A stretch of 64,000 nt of DNA, from NCBI GenBank assembly GCA_036489775.1, contig DASXFC010000041.1, forward strand, positions 1-64,000, in the 5' to 3' direction. This DNA is from Bog-473 sp036489775. GTDB taxonomy: Bacteria; Actinomycetota; Acidimicrobiia; Acidimicrobiales; RAAP-2. The notes beneath the pieces were generated by a model that worked only from the letters and a program-made list of their open reading frames with translations, was not told where the DNA came from and made no database searches. The first letter of the stretch is position 1; each line of letters begins with the position of its first letter. Shown here piece by piece: positions 7,769 to 16,463 of this stretch. The position numbers and the translations under genes were made by a program.

Positions 7769-8500
7769 GTGAACCGGCTGGCCCGACAGATCCTCGACAC
7801 TCTCTCGCCCCGGGCTGATCCCAAACAGGGCCCGCTCCCGCCACTCCTGGTGGCGATGACCCTGGTCAGCGGGCTGGTCGACGCCTTCAGCTTTCTGCTC
7901 CTGGGTCACGTTTTTGTCGCCAACATGACCGGGAACGTGATCTTCCTCGGCTTCGCCCTGGCCGGCGAGCGCGGGTTCTCCATCACGGCCTCGCTCCTGG
8001 CATTGACCGCGTTCTGGATTGGCGCCACCATCAACGGCCGGGTCAACCGGTCCGTCACTCATCGCGGCCGCCGGTTGGTGCGAGGCCTGTTGGCCGAGGT
8101 GGTGTTGGCCACGCTGGGCCTGATCCTGTTTTCCCTGTCGCATCATCCGCTGGGGGCCGGCGCCGCCGATTCATTGGTTGTTCTCTTGGCGGCCGCCATG
8201 GGCGTACAGAACGCCACCGCGGCCGCCCTCGGCGTTCGCGGCCTCACCACCACGGTGGTGACGAGGACCATCACCGAAGCGGCCTCACACAGCGTGCTGG
8301 CCGGCGGTGCCGGCGCGACCAGCGGACGCAGTGTCGTGGCCGTGGCCACCCTGTTCATTGGCGCACTGTGTGGGGTGGCCTTGATCCTCCACGTGCGACA
8401 GTTCACGGCCCTGACCGCAGCGTTGGTGATACTGGTGGCCGTGATGATCGCGGCACACCTGACAGGACGTGCCACCCCGGCCTGGACCAGCGAGCCGTGA
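7769..8500 (+). CDS. DUF1275 (YoaK-type) integral membrane protein
   Basis: A 243-residue protein with about six membrane helices. The N-terminal family signature is visible: LVSGLVDAFSFLLLGHVFVANMTGNVIFLG, then MGVQNATAAAL and TTTVVTRTITEAA. The function of DUF1275 proteins is unknown; transport is usually assumed. The GTG start sits 10 bp after the efflux pump and its stop overlaps the amidase start (GTGA), so the three genes are co-translated. Whether the protein assists the pump or imports an amide substrate is open. Confidence 0.85.
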   Translation: MNRLARQILDTLSPRADPKQGPLPPLLVAMTLVSGLVDAFSFLLLGHVFVANMTGNVIFLGFALAGERGFSITASLLALTAFWIGATINGRVNRSVTHRGRRLVRGLLAEVVLATLGLILFSLSHHPLGAGAADSLVVLLAAAMGVQNATAAALGVRGLTTTVVTRTITEAASHSVLAGGAGATSGRSVVAVATLFIGALCGVALILHVRQFTALTAALVILVAVMIAAHLTGRATPAWTSEP

Positions 8501-9615
8501 GCACCTTCATCACGCGTTATGAGACCTCGGGATCCGGACCGCGCCTGTCGGTCAAGGACCTCATCGACATGGCCGGCGAGGTCACCACTGCCGGCTGTCG
8601 TGCCGTGGCCGAACGGGCGAAACCGGCCGACCGCGACGCGGCATGTCTGGCCGGAGCCAGGGCGGCCGGCGCGCGCATCGTGGGCCGAACCAACCTGCAT
8701 GAGCTGGCGCTCGGCGTCACCGGCATCAATCCTTGGTTCGGAACCCCGGTCAATCCCCTCGATCCGACCAGGGTTCCCGGCGGATCGTCCAGTGGTGCCG
8801 CGGTGTCGGTGGCGACCGGTGAGGCGGACGTGGCCTTCGGCAGCGACACCGGCGGCTCCGTCCGCATTCCGGCGGCCTGTTGCGGGGTGGCTGCATTGAA
8901 GACCACCTTCGGCCGGATTCCACTGGCCGGTGTGTGGCCGCTGTCGCCCAGCTTCGACACGGTCGGCCCGTTGGCCCGTGAGGTGGCCGGCCTGGTGCTC
9001 GGCATGGAGCTGCTCGAGCCCGGGTTCTCGGTCGCCCCGGCCAGCGAGGTCATCGTGGGCCGCCTCTCGGTCGAGGCCGATCCCTCGATCACCGCTGCCA
9101 TCGATGCCGCCCTGGCGGGCAGTGGCGCCTCGGTGGTCGACGTCGCACTGCCCGGCTGGGACCAGGCCACCACCGACGGGGGGCTCCTGCTGGTGGCCGA
9201 GGCCTGGGCCACCGACCGCGAGCTGGTCGAGGAGCATCCCGACGAGATCGGTACCGATGTGCGCGAACGGCTGCTCATCGGGTCGACCTTCGGAGCGGGG
9301 GTGCTGGCGTCCGCCCGACGAGGAGAGCAGGCCTGGCGGGACGAGCTGTCGATGGCCTTCTCCCTCGTGGACTTCGTGGTGACACCCACATTGCTGATCC
9401 CGCCGCCCACGCTCGATGACGGGCGCGAACTGCTGGTGGCCCGCTGTACCATCCCCGTCAACCTGGGCGGTGTCCCGGCATTGTCCCTACCGGTCAGCAC
9501 GAGTGGCCCGTTCCCGGCCAGCCTGCAGGTGATCGGACCGGCCGGCAGCGAAGAGCGGTTATTGGCCTTCGGCGCATGCCTGGAGGCGGCGGCGGGGTGG
9601 CTTCCCCGAGGCTAA
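8497..9615 (+). CDS. Amidase-signature family hydrolase
   Basis: A 372-residue amidase of the Ser-cisSer-Lys class, shorter than the usual 450-500. The catalytic Lys is K20 (SVKDL), the cis-Ser lies in GGSSSGAAV (S97) and the nucleophile is S121 in SDTGGSVRIPA. The C-terminus has the expected VNLGGVPALSLPV. The start GTG overlaps the DUF1275 stop; it leaves a very short region ahead of the catalytic Lys, so the N-terminal helices common in the family are missing. Substrate unknown. Its place in an operon with two membrane proteins suggests uptake or export of an amide. Confidence 0.88.
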   Translation: MSTFITRYETSGSGPRLSVKDLIDMAGEVTTAGCRAVAERAKPADRDAACLAGARAAGARIVGRTNLHELALGVTGINPWFGTPVNPLDPTRVPGGSSSGAAVSVATGEADVAFGSDTGGSVRIPAACCGVAALKTTFGRIPLAGVWPLSPSFDTVGPLAREVAGLVLGMELLEPGFSVAPASEVIVGRLSVEADPSITAAIDAALAGSGASVVDVALPGWDQATTDGGLLLVAEAWATDRELVEEHPDEIGTDVRERLLIGSTFGAGVLASARRGEQAWRDELSMAFSLVDFVVTPTLLIPPPTLDDGRELLVARCTIPVNLGGVPALSLPVSTSGPFPASLQVIGPAGSEERLLAFGACLEAAAGWLPRG

Positions 9616-9679
9616 TTGCCCTTATGCCGGGTGGGCAGGGATAATCCCTGTCCCAGTCGCCAACCCCGGGGGTCCAGAC

Positions 9680-11245
9680 ATGGCCAGATGGCCAGGCGTT
9701 TCTCGCTGGCGTGTTCGCTTCGCGCTGATCGCCGTCATGACGGTGCTGCTCGGAGCCGGGTGGGTCGTTTCGGCGCAAGCCAGTACGCCCAACACGAACG
9801 CCCTCGTCACCGTGTCGCCCACGTCGGTCACCTACGGTGCCACGGTCATCTACACCATCCAGGTCACGTCGAGTTCCGGTACCCCCCAGGGTCAGGGGTT
9901 CTTTCAGGACGGCAACACCATCCTCTGCAGTTTCGGGCTCGACACCTACGGCGTCGGTTCGTGCAGCGCCAGCAATGCGTCAGCCGGTGTGGATGTCATC
10001 ACGGGGATCTTCGTGGCCAATACGGAGTGGGGTTCGTCGTCCAACACCGCCGACCTGACGGTGAACGTGACACCACCGGCTGCGCCCTCCGGGGTCAGCT
10101 CGTCCCAGTCTGGTGCCGGCACCGACCAGACGGGGGACGTCGTCGTCAACGACGGCAACTTCTATGGCCAGGGCAACGGACCGGGCGCCATCACCGTGTC
10201 CAACTACAGCGCCAACCCCAGCCAGGTCTCGCCCACCGGTGAAATTTTGCAGTACGGCGATGTCAGCGTTGGTCAGGGTTCGAACTTCGCATCACTCTTC
10301 GTCATCGCTTGCGATGTGGGGGCGGGCAGCTCGCTCGAATTCTTCGACGGTACGAGCTGGCAGTACTTCTCGGATCAGACCCTGCAGCCGGACGACTGCG
10401 TCTTTGCCGCGGTGGATGCCAGTACCGTGCCGACGATCGCGCAGTTGACTGGCACTCCGATCGCGTTGTCCCTGCTCGCGGCACCCGGGACGACCCAGGG
10501 GTATTGGCTGGGTGCCAGCGACGGCGGCATCTTCTCGTTCAACCGCACCTTCTACGGGTCCACCGGCTCCATCAAACTGAACCAGCCGGTTGTGGGCATG
10601 GCGGCTACCCACGACGACGGCGGTTACTGGCTGGCGGCACGCGACGGCGGCGTATTCACCTTCGGTGACGCTGGCTGGTTCGGATCGCTTCCGGCCGAAG
10701 ACATCCATGTCGACAACGTGGTGGCCATCGTCAACGATCCGGCCACCGGCGGGTACTACCTCATCGGGTCCAACGGGACCGTCTGGACCTTCCACGCGCC
10801 GTCCTTCGGCGACCTGCCCACCCTCGGATACAACGTCAACAACATCGTGGGCGGGGCGCTCACGCCCGACGACCAGGGCATGTACCTGGTCAGTTCCACT
10901 GGTGTCGTCTTCAACCTGCAAGGCGACGGCAGCCTCCAGGGCGACATGTCCGGGGTCCACCTCAATGCCCCCATGATCTCGATGACCGTCAATCCGGCCA
11001 CCGGCGGCTACTGGCTACTCGGAGGGGACGGCGGCGTCTTCAGCTTCAATGCGCCGTTCTATGGCTCCACCGGCAACATCAGGCTGAACAAGCCGGTGGT
11101 GGGGATGACCGCCACCGGTGACGGCGGGGGTTACTGGTTCGTGGCGGCAGACGGCGGCGTCTTCAGCTTCGGCGATGCCACCTTCTACGGCTCGACCGGC
11201 AGCATCAAACTGAATAAACCTGTCGTCAATATGGCCGGCAGCTGA
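9680..11245 (+). CDS. Secreted protein with six GYWL/DGG repeats
   Basis: A 521-residue exported protein. Residues 1-35 form a signal peptide (R-rich start, hydrophobic core FALIAVMTVLLGAGWVV, A-Q-A before STPN). Residues 40-125 look like an Ig-like bacterial surface domain (LVTVSPTSVTYGATVIYTIQV). A middle domain follows to about residue 270. Residues 274-521 are six repeats of about 42 residues, consensus GYWL...DGGvFSF..a.FYGSTG.i.LN.PVVGM. Repeats 1, 5 and 6 are near perfect; 2, 3 and 4 have drifted. Six such units could close a beta-propeller, which is inference. The repeat is, in my knowledge, typical of Acidimicrobiia surface proteins of unknown function. There is no C-terminal anchor, so it may be released or bound non-covalently. 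Confidence 0.8.
   Translation: MARWPGVSRWRVRFALIAVMTVLLGAGWVVSAQASTPNTNALVTVSPTSVTYGATVIYTIQVTSSSGTPQGQGFFQDGNTILCSFGLDTYGVGSCSASNASAGVDVITGIFVANTEWGSSSNTADLTVNVTPPAAPSGVSSSQSGAGTDQTGDVVVNDGNFYGQGNGPGAITVSNYSANPSQVSPTGEILQYGDVSVGQGSNFASLFVIACDVGAGSSLEFFDGTSWQYFSDQTLQPDDCVFAAVDASTVPTIAQLTGTPIALSLLAAPGTTQGYWLGASDGGIFSFNRTFYGSTGSIKLNQPVVGMAATHDDGGYWLAARDGGVFTFGDAGWFGSLPAEDIHVDNVVAIVNDPATGGYYLIGSNGTVWTFHAPSFGDLPTLGYNVNNIVGGALTPDDQGMYLVSSTGVVFNLQGDGSLQGDMSGVHLNAPMISMTVNPATGGYWLLGGDGGVFSFNAPFYGSTGNIRLNKPVVGMTATGDGGGYWFVAADGGVFSFGDATFYGSTGSIKLNKPVVNMAGS
10499..11236 (+). repeat. Six tandem ~126-bp coding repeats (GYWL/DGG units)
   Basis: This stretch of the surface-protein gene encodes six tandem units, starting at GYW(Y)L motifs. 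DNA identity is high between units 1, 5 and 6 (shared GACGGCGGC and TTCTACGG..TC(C/G)ACCGGC tracts), less so for 2-4, so unit exchange by recombination is possible. Confidence 0.8.
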
Positions 11246-11281
11246 GCGGAATAGGCCGACAAGGCCGGCGTTGTACCGAAC

Positions 11282-11932
11282 ATGCAGATTGACATCTGGT
11301 CCGACTTTGCCTGTCCGTGGTGCGCCCTGGGGGATTACCGGCTCGATGCCGCCTTGGCCCGTTTCGAGCATGCCGACGCCGTCGAAGTGATCCACCGGGC
11401 CTTCGAGCTGGACCCCCGGGCCCCGGCCCGCCGTCCTCAGACCATGGAAGAGGTCTTGGTGGCCAAGTACGGCATGAATCCCCAGCAGGTGGCGGCCGGC
11501 CACGCCCAGCTGACGGCATACGGCGCAGAAGTCGGCATGACGTTCGCTTTCGAGCGGATCCAGTTGGGCAACACCTTTGATGCGCACCGTCTGGCCCGTT
11601 CGGTGCAGGGCACGGCGCAGGAAGCCGCGGTGGTCAAGGGCCTCTTCGGCGCCTACTTCACCGACGGCCGTCTCCTGTCCGACCCTGTGGTATTGCTCGA
11701 CGTGGCCCGGACGGCCGGGGTAGACGAGGTCGGGGCCAAAGCGGTCATCGAGAGTGACGCTTTTGCCGCCGAGGTGCGCGGTGAAGAAGAGCAAGCCCGG
11801 GAGTCCGACGTGACGGGGGTCCCCTACTTCCTCATCAACGGCAAATGGGCCATTCCCGGCGCCCAAGACGTCGAAACGCTCGGTTTGTTGTTACAGCGGG
11901 CCTGGCAGCGGACGGAGAGCACCTCGGCCTGA
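11282..11932 (+). CDS. DsbA-family oxidoreductase, FrnE type
   Basis: A 216-residue thioredoxin-fold protein of the FrnE subgroup. The redox motif is C11-P-W-C14 right after the first strand (MQIDIWSDFACPWCALG), the helical insertion contains Q..AAHRLARSVQ-like sequence (FDAHRLARSVQG), and the cis-Pro loop is VTGVPYFLINGKWAIPGAQ. There is no signal peptide, so it acts in the cytosol. FrnE proteins are disulfide isomerases or oxidoreductases linked to polyketide work and oxidative stress; the partner here is unknown. It stands alone; the 171 bp after it hold nothing I recognise. Confidence 0.88.
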   Translation: MQIDIWSDFACPWCALGDYRLDAALARFEHADAVEVIHRAFELDPRAPARRPQTMEEVLVAKYGMNPQQVAAGHAQLTAYGAEVGMTFAFERIQLGNTFDAHRLARSVQGTAQEAAVVKGLFGAYFTDGRLLSDPVVLLDVARTAGVDEVGAKAVIESDAFAAEVRGEEEQARESDVTGVPYFLINGKWAIPGAQDVETLGLLLQRAWQRTESTSA

Positions 11933-12103
11933 GAGACGGGTGCTCAGCCGTGCAAGCGGCCGAGCACGCCGTAGCGGTCGGGCCTTCGGTCGCGCAGCCA
12001 TCTCCAACCCGCCGGTCAGCCCGGGCCTGCTCCAGATCTACTTCCGCCATGATCGTTTCGGTGCTGGTCCGGCCGCGGTGGCGACGGCCGGGTCCCCGAC
12101 TCC

Positions 12104-13462
12104 TCAGGCCATCGAGTCGAGAATCTCCTGGACCATGTTCTCGGTGGTGTGGGGATGGAGGAAAGCAAACCGGGCCACCGTCTCGCCTTCCCAGGTGGTG
12201 GGGGTGACGAAGCCGATCTGCGCCAGGAGGATGCGGGTCGACCAGGCCTCATAGTCGGGCCGGGTCCATCCGGTTCGGCGAAAGAGCACAATGGAAAGCC
12301 CCGGCGCGCGCAGCAATTCGGTGTGTGGCGTCGCCGTCACCAGTTCGGCGGCGCGCCCGGCCATGGCCAGGCCGGCTTCGACGGCATCGCGGTAGGCGTC
12401 GAGTCCGTTGACCGCCATCGAGAACCACAGCGGGAGGCCGCGGGCGCGTCGGGTCAGGTGGTAGGCGTAGTCGCTTGGGTTCCACTCCTCGGGATTGTCG
12501 GTGTGCAGGATGTCGAGATACGAGGCATCCTGCGTGTGCACCGCCTTGGCCAGATTGGGCTGGCGATAGAGCAGGGCGGCGCAGTCGAACGGGGCAAACA
12601 GCCACTTGTGCGGGTCGACGATGAAGGAGTCGGCCCGTTCGAAACCGCGCATCTGCCGCCGGAGGGCGGGGGCGAACAGCGCGGCCCCGCCGTAGGCACC
12701 ATCGATGTGGAACCAAAGCTGGCGCCGGGCCGCGGTGTCGGCGATGCCGTCAAGTTCGTCGATGATGCCGGCGTTGGTGGTCCCCGCGGTCCCCACAACA
12801 CCGATGACGTCGTCGCCTCTGGGATCGCTGGCCAACGCGGCGTCGAGAGCGGATCCGGTCAGCCGGTGATCCACGGTGGGGACCACGAACGCCTCGATGC
12901 CGAGAAGGTGGAGAGCCTTGCTGACCGAGGAGTGGGCGTCGTCGCTCACCGCGACCAACGGGTGGTTACTGGCCCGGCCGCGCCGGTGCGCCGCCGTATC
13001 TCGGGCGACCAGGAGCGCCGAGAGGTTCCCAGCCGAACCGCCGGCGACAAAGCAGCCACCGGCCCCTTCGGGGAATCCCGCCAGATCGGCCAGGACGCGG
13101 AGGGCCTGATTCTCAGCGGCCACCGCGCCGGCCGCCTCGAGCCACGAGGTGCCCTGGAGGGACGAGCACGACACGAACATGTCGAAGAGGAGCGCCGCCT
13201 TGGTCGGTGCGGCCGGGATGAAGGAGAGGAAGCGTTCGCTGTCGCAGGAGACCACAGCCGTAGCCAGTGATTCGACGAAGGTGTCCAGGACGGCGGCGGC
13301 GTCATTCCCATCCGGGCGCATCAGGCCCTCCAGGTACGGGTCAAGCGACTCGATGAGACCGCCGAAGTCGAGGGGGACCGGGCGCCAGCTCAACCGGTCC
13401 CGACAGGCGGCCATGATCAGTTCGGTCATGGCCTCGTCGTAGGCGAACATGTCGCCGGCCAT
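12104..13462 (-). CDS. PLP-dependent group II decarboxylase-like protein
   Basis: A 452-residue fold-type I PLP enzyme of the aromatic-amino-acid/glutamate decarboxylase group. The cofactor Lys is K286 in DPHKWLF; the Asp that pairs with the pyridine ring is in WFHIDGAYGG; other family blocks are GSAGNLSALLVARD and GTAGTTNAGIIDELD. Substrate (Tyr, DOPA, Trp, Glu or Asp) cannot be decided by eye. The ATG shares one base with the stop of larC (TGATG), so this decarboxylase is translated as the third gene of larB-larC-decarboxylase. That link to nickel-pincer cofactor synthesis is unexpected and unexplained. Confidence 0.88.
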   Translation of the reverse strand: MAGDMFAYDEAMTELIMAACRDRLSWRPVPLDFGGLIESLDPYLEGLMRPDGNDAAAVLDTFVESLATAVVSCDSERFLSFIPAAPTKAALLFDMFVSCSSLQGTSWLEAAGAVAAENQALRVLADLAGFPEGAGGCFVAGGSAGNLSALLVARDTAAHRRGRASNHPLVAVSDDAHSSVSKALHLLGIEAFVVPTVDHRLTGSALDAALASDPRGDDVIGVVGTAGTTNAGIIDELDGIADTAARRQLWFHIDGAYGGAALFAPALRRQMRGFERADSFIVDPHKWLFAPFDCAALLYRQPNLAKAVHTQDASYLDILHTDNPEEWNPSDYAYHLTRRARGLPLWFSMAVNGLDAYRDAVEAGLAMAGRAAELVTATPHTELLRAPGLSIVLFRRTGWTRPDYEAWSTRILLAQIGFVTPTTWEGETVARFAFLHPHTTENMVQEILDSMA

Positions 13463-14697
13463 CAGGCCGGATCGGGTTGGTGGTCGCCCGGTTGCCGCAC
13501 CCCGGTGCTCCGGGTCTGCCGCCAGGCCTGTTCCGCCCGCGATGCCACCTCATGCAGCGGGAGGCCAGTGGCCGACGCGATGCGGGCCACGTCCTCGAAT
13601 TCGGGCTTGGCCCGACCGGCGCTGATCTTCATGCGGACCGTCATGCCGTCGACGTCGACCTCATCGAAGGTGCGAGCGGTCGGCCAGCGTTCGACCACGG
13701 TGGCCCGCACTCCGAAGGTGCCCGTGGCAGCCACCATCACCTGTCGCAACTGGTCGGCGTGTGCGGTGTCGGTCAGCACGTGCAGCACGTGACCCGGTCG
13801 GCCCTTCTTCATGGTCACCGGGGAAATCCAGGCGTCGTAGGCCCCACCTTCGAGAGCAGTGGAGATGGCGTACCCGAGCTGCTCCCCGGTGACGTCGTCG
13901 AGATTGGTCTCGAGAATCAGCGAGGGCTGGCCCGGGCCGACCCCGCCCGCCTCCTCGGTGGTGCCCACGATGACCTGGGTGCAGTTGGGCAGTTCTTCGA
14001 TCTCGCCGGCCCCGCCGCCGAATCCGGTTGCCGCGATGGTCATGGCGGGCATCGGCCCGAACGAGGTGGCCAGCGTGGCCATCAGGGCGGCGCCGGTTGG
14101 CGTGGTCAGCTCGATCCGGGTGTCTCGCCCGTAGGTGGGCACCCCGGCCAGGAGTCGGACCGCGGCTGGTGAGGGGTTGGGCAGGAGGCCGTGGGCGGCG
14201 CGAACCGTGCCGGTTCCGGTAGCAATGGCCGAGGCGGTGATCCGGTCGACGCCCAAGACATCGAGGGCGGCCGCGGTGCCCACGATGTCGACGATGGCAT
14301 CGTGCCCGCCGACCTCGTGGAAGTGGACCTGATCCACCGGTCGGCGGTGCAGCGCCGACTCGACGTCGGCCAGTGCCCGGAAGACGGCCAGGGCGCGAGT
14401 GGTGACCCGCTCGGGCAGGGCGGCCTCTGTGATGAGCCCGACGATGTGGGCGTGGGTGCGGACGACCACGTCGTCGTCCCCCTTCACGATGACCCGGGTG
14501 CAGGCCACGCCGCCCCGCAGGGCGGATTCGACCTGGAGCTCCCAGCCCGGCAGGCGGATCCGACCCAGGAGCTCCTTCACCTCGGCCAGGTCGGCCCCGG
14601 CGTCGAGGAGGGCGCCCAGCGCCATATCGCCGGCGATGCCGGAGAAGCAATGGAACCAGGCCACCGTCTGGCCCGGCCGCTCGCCCGCCGAGGTCAT
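13462..14697 (-). CDS. larC: Nickel-pincer cofactor biosynthesis protein LarC (nickel insertion)
   Basis: A 411-residue LarC. The protein inserts nickel into the bis-thiocarboxylated pyridinium mononucleotide in a CTP-dependent reaction, the last step to the nickel-pincer nucleotide of lactate racemase and relatives. Seen: start WFHCFSGIAGDMALGALLDAGAD, the motif HFHEVGGHDAIVDIVG, ELTTPTGAALMATL, LETNLDDVTGEQLGYA, and the C-terminal KPEFEDVARIASATGLPLHEV. In lactobacilli larC is split and joined by frameshifting; here it is one continuous frame. The ATG at 14697 overlaps the larB stop by four bases. The longer open frame upstream of 14697 is antisense-free but lies inside larB and is not coding. 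Confidence 0.93.
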   Translation of the reverse strand: MTSAGERPGQTVAWFHCFSGIAGDMALGALLDAGADLAEVKELLGRIRLPGWELQVESALRGGVACTRVIVKGDDDVVVRTHAHIVGLITEAALPERVTTRALAVFRALADVESALHRRPVDQVHFHEVGGHDAIVDIVGTAAALDVLGVDRITASAIATGTGTVRAAHGLLPNPSPAAVRLLAGVPTYGRDTRIELTTPTGAALMATLATSFGPMPAMTIAATGFGGGAGEIEELPNCTQVIVGTTEEAGGVGPGQPSLILETNLDDVTGEQLGYAISTALEGGAYDAWISPVTMKKGRPGHVLHVLTDTAHADQLRQVMVAATGTFGVRATVVERWPTARTFDEVDVDGMTVRMKISAGRAKPEFEDVARIASATGLPLHEVASRAEQAWRQTRSTGVRQPGDHQPDPA

Positions 14698-15458
14698 GGG
14701 AGGAGGCGGGCCACGGCGCAGGCGGCCCCGTAACCGTTGTCGATGCCGACCACCGCGATGCCCGAGGCGCACGAAGCCAACATGGCGAGCAGGGCGGTCA
14801 CCCCTTCGAGGGCGGCGCCGTAGCCGGTGCTGGTGGGCACCGCGACCACCGGTGCAGAGGTCAGCCCACCCACCACGCTGGCCAGCGCTCCTTCCATGCC
14901 GGCGATGACGATGACGGCGTCGGCGGCGGCCACGGTGTCGACGTGCTCGAGCAAGCGGTGCAGCCCGGCCACGCCGCAATCGGCCAAGAGGCGGGGGGCG
15001 AAACCGAACGCTCTGAGCACGCCGATGCACTCTTCGGCCACCGGGAGGTCGGCGGTGCCGGCGGTGAGAACCACGATGGCACTGGGCCGAGCGGGGGCTG
15101 GTCGGAAGACGACCGTGGCGGTGGGGCCGGCCGTCTCGCTGGTCGGCTCTGGTGCCCATCCGAGGCTGGCGGCCACCGCGGCCGCCGCCTTGACCTGGTC
15201 GTCGCCAGCCCGGGTCAGGAGGACCGGTCCGTCCCCCCGCTCGAGCAACTCGGCGACGATAGCGGCGCACTGTCCCGGCGTCTTGCCCGGTCCGTAGACC
15301 GCCTCGGGAATGCCCTGGCGCAGAGCACGGTGGTGATCAATTCGGGCGAAACCGAGATCGGCATAAGGCAGGCGCCGCAGCTGGCGGACGGCCTCGTCGG
15401 GAGTGCAAGCCCCCGAAGCGATGTCGTCGATGAGTGAGCGCAGCGTTGAGACGTCCAT
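14694..15458 (-). CDS. larB: Nickel-pincer cofactor biosynthesis protein LarB
   Basis: A 254-residue LarB, related to PurE-type AIR carboxylase. LarB carboxylates nicotinic acid adenine dinucleotide at C5 and releases AMP, giving the biscarboxylated pyridinium mononucleotide that LarE then thiolates. Seen: N-terminal helices with LPYADLGFARIDHHRALRQGIPEAVYG, the KTPGQ motif, and the PurE-like C-terminal domain with TAGTADLPVAEE, IVIAGMEGALASVVGGL and PVVAVPTSTGYGAAL. I take the ATG at 15458; an in-frame GTG-like extension to 15521 overlaps pheA. It heads the larB-larC-decarboxylase operon, and its start is only 23 bp from the divergent pheA start, so the promoters must overlap the genes. Confidence 0.93.
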   Translation of the reverse strand: MDVSTLRSLIDDIASGACTPDEAVRQLRRLPYADLGFARIDHHRALRQGIPEAVYGPGKTPGQCAAIVAELLERGDGPVLLTRAGDDQVKAAAAVAASLGWAPEPTSETAGPTATVVFRPAPARPSAIVVLTAGTADLPVAEECIGVLRAFGFAPRLLADCGVAGLHRLLEHVDTVAAADAVIVIAGMEGALASVVGGLTSAPVVAVPTSTGYGAALEGVTALLAMLASCASGIAVVGIDNGYGAACAVARLLP

Positions 15459-15481
15459 GGGCTGCTCTATCCTGCCCGGGT

Positions 15482-16414
15482 GTGACCCCGCCTGCGACCT
15501 CGGTGGCCTACTTCGGCCCACCGGCCACCTTCACGCAGGAAGCCCTGCTCAGCCAGCCCGATTTGGCCCAAGCCGAGCTGCGACCGCTGCCGTCCATCAC
15601 CGAAGTGCTCGAGGCCGTCGCCCAGGGCGAGGTGGACCTGGGGTTCGTGCCCATCGAGAACGGGATCGAGGGCACGGTCAGCGCCACCATCGACGGCCTG
15701 ATCCATGACGTCGAGCTGCACATCCAGCGCGAGGTCGTGATGGACATCCACCTGCACCTGATGGCCAGGCCGGGCACCACGCTGGCTGAGATCACCCATG
15801 TGGCGTCCTATCCCCATGCCCTGGCCCAGTGCCAGAAATTCTTGGCCCGAGTCCTGCCCGGGGTAGAGCAACAGGCGGCCAACTCGACCGCCGACGCGGC
15901 ACGGGTGCTCGGCGAGTCCCCGTCATCGGACGGCGCCGCCATCTCCCCACGCCTGGCCGCCGACCGCTATGGCCTCCAGATTCTCCATGAGGATGTCGAG
16001 GACCACCCCGACAACCAGACCCGGTTCGTGGCGGTAGCCCGTGGCCACGTGCCACCGCCGTCAGGCCACGACAAGACCAGCATCGTCTGCTTCCAGCGGG
16101 CTGACCATCCGGGCAGCCTCCACGGGATCTTGGGTCAGTTCGCCGCACGCAACATCAACCTGACCAAGCTCGAATCCCGGCCGACCAAACAGGGTCTGGG
16201 TGACTACTGCTTCGTCATCGATCTGCGAGGCCACCTGGCCGATGAGATCGTCGCCGACTGCCTACGTGATCTGCATGCCACCCTGGCTGAGGTCAAGTTC
16301 CTGGGTTCCTATCCCGCGGCGGGCGAGCACGGGCCCGAACAGCGCCGCCAAGCGGATGCCGCCTGGCAGGCCGCCGACCAGTGGCTCGAAAGGTTGCGCG
16401 CCGGGATCGACTGA
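15482..16414 (+). CDS. pheA: Prephenate dehydratase PheA
   Basis: A 310-residue enzyme that decarboxylates and dehydrates prephenate to phenylpyruvate on the phenylalanine route. Start GTG 15482 gives VTPPATSVAYFGPPATFTQEAL. The catalytic-domain hallmarks are PIENGIEGTVSATIDGL and the TRF motif in DNQTRFVAV; the C-terminal ACT domain begins near KTSIVCFQ and carries ESRPTKQGLGDYCFVID, the phenylalanine allosteric site (ESRP motif). A C-terminal tail of about 25 residues is extra. Divergent from larB with 23 bp between. Confidence 0.94.
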   Translation: MTPPATSVAYFGPPATFTQEALLSQPDLAQAELRPLPSITEVLEAVAQGEVDLGFVPIENGIEGTVSATIDGLIHDVELHIQREVVMDIHLHLMARPGTTLAEITHVASYPHALAQCQKFLARVLPGVEQQAANSTADAARVLGESPSSDGAAISPRLAADRYGLQILHEDVEDHPDNQTRFVAVARGHVPPPSGHDKTSIVCFQRADHPGSLHGILGQFAARNINLTKLESRPTKQGLGDYCFVIDLRGHLADEIVADCLRDLHATLAEVKFLGSYPAAGEHGPEQRRQADAAWQAADQWLERLRAGID

Positions 16415-16463
16415 TCCCCGGCGCGTGGCACTCATCCGGGCGTACGCTCACGGCGGAGGTCGA

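Noticed and set aside
9680..11245. Sortase substrate role for the GYWL repeat protein
   Set aside because: It ends with VVNMAGS right after the last repeat, with no hydrophobic helix or basic tail.
12149..13270. 373-codon open frame opposite the PLP decarboxylase
   Set aside because: Shadow of the minus-strand gene; Gly/Arg/Glu-rich with no motif.
14698..15270. Upstream extension of larC in the same frame
   Set aside because: It lies wholly within larB in another frame and encodes Arg/Gly-rich sequence without family match; the ATG at 14697 overlapping larB is the natural start.
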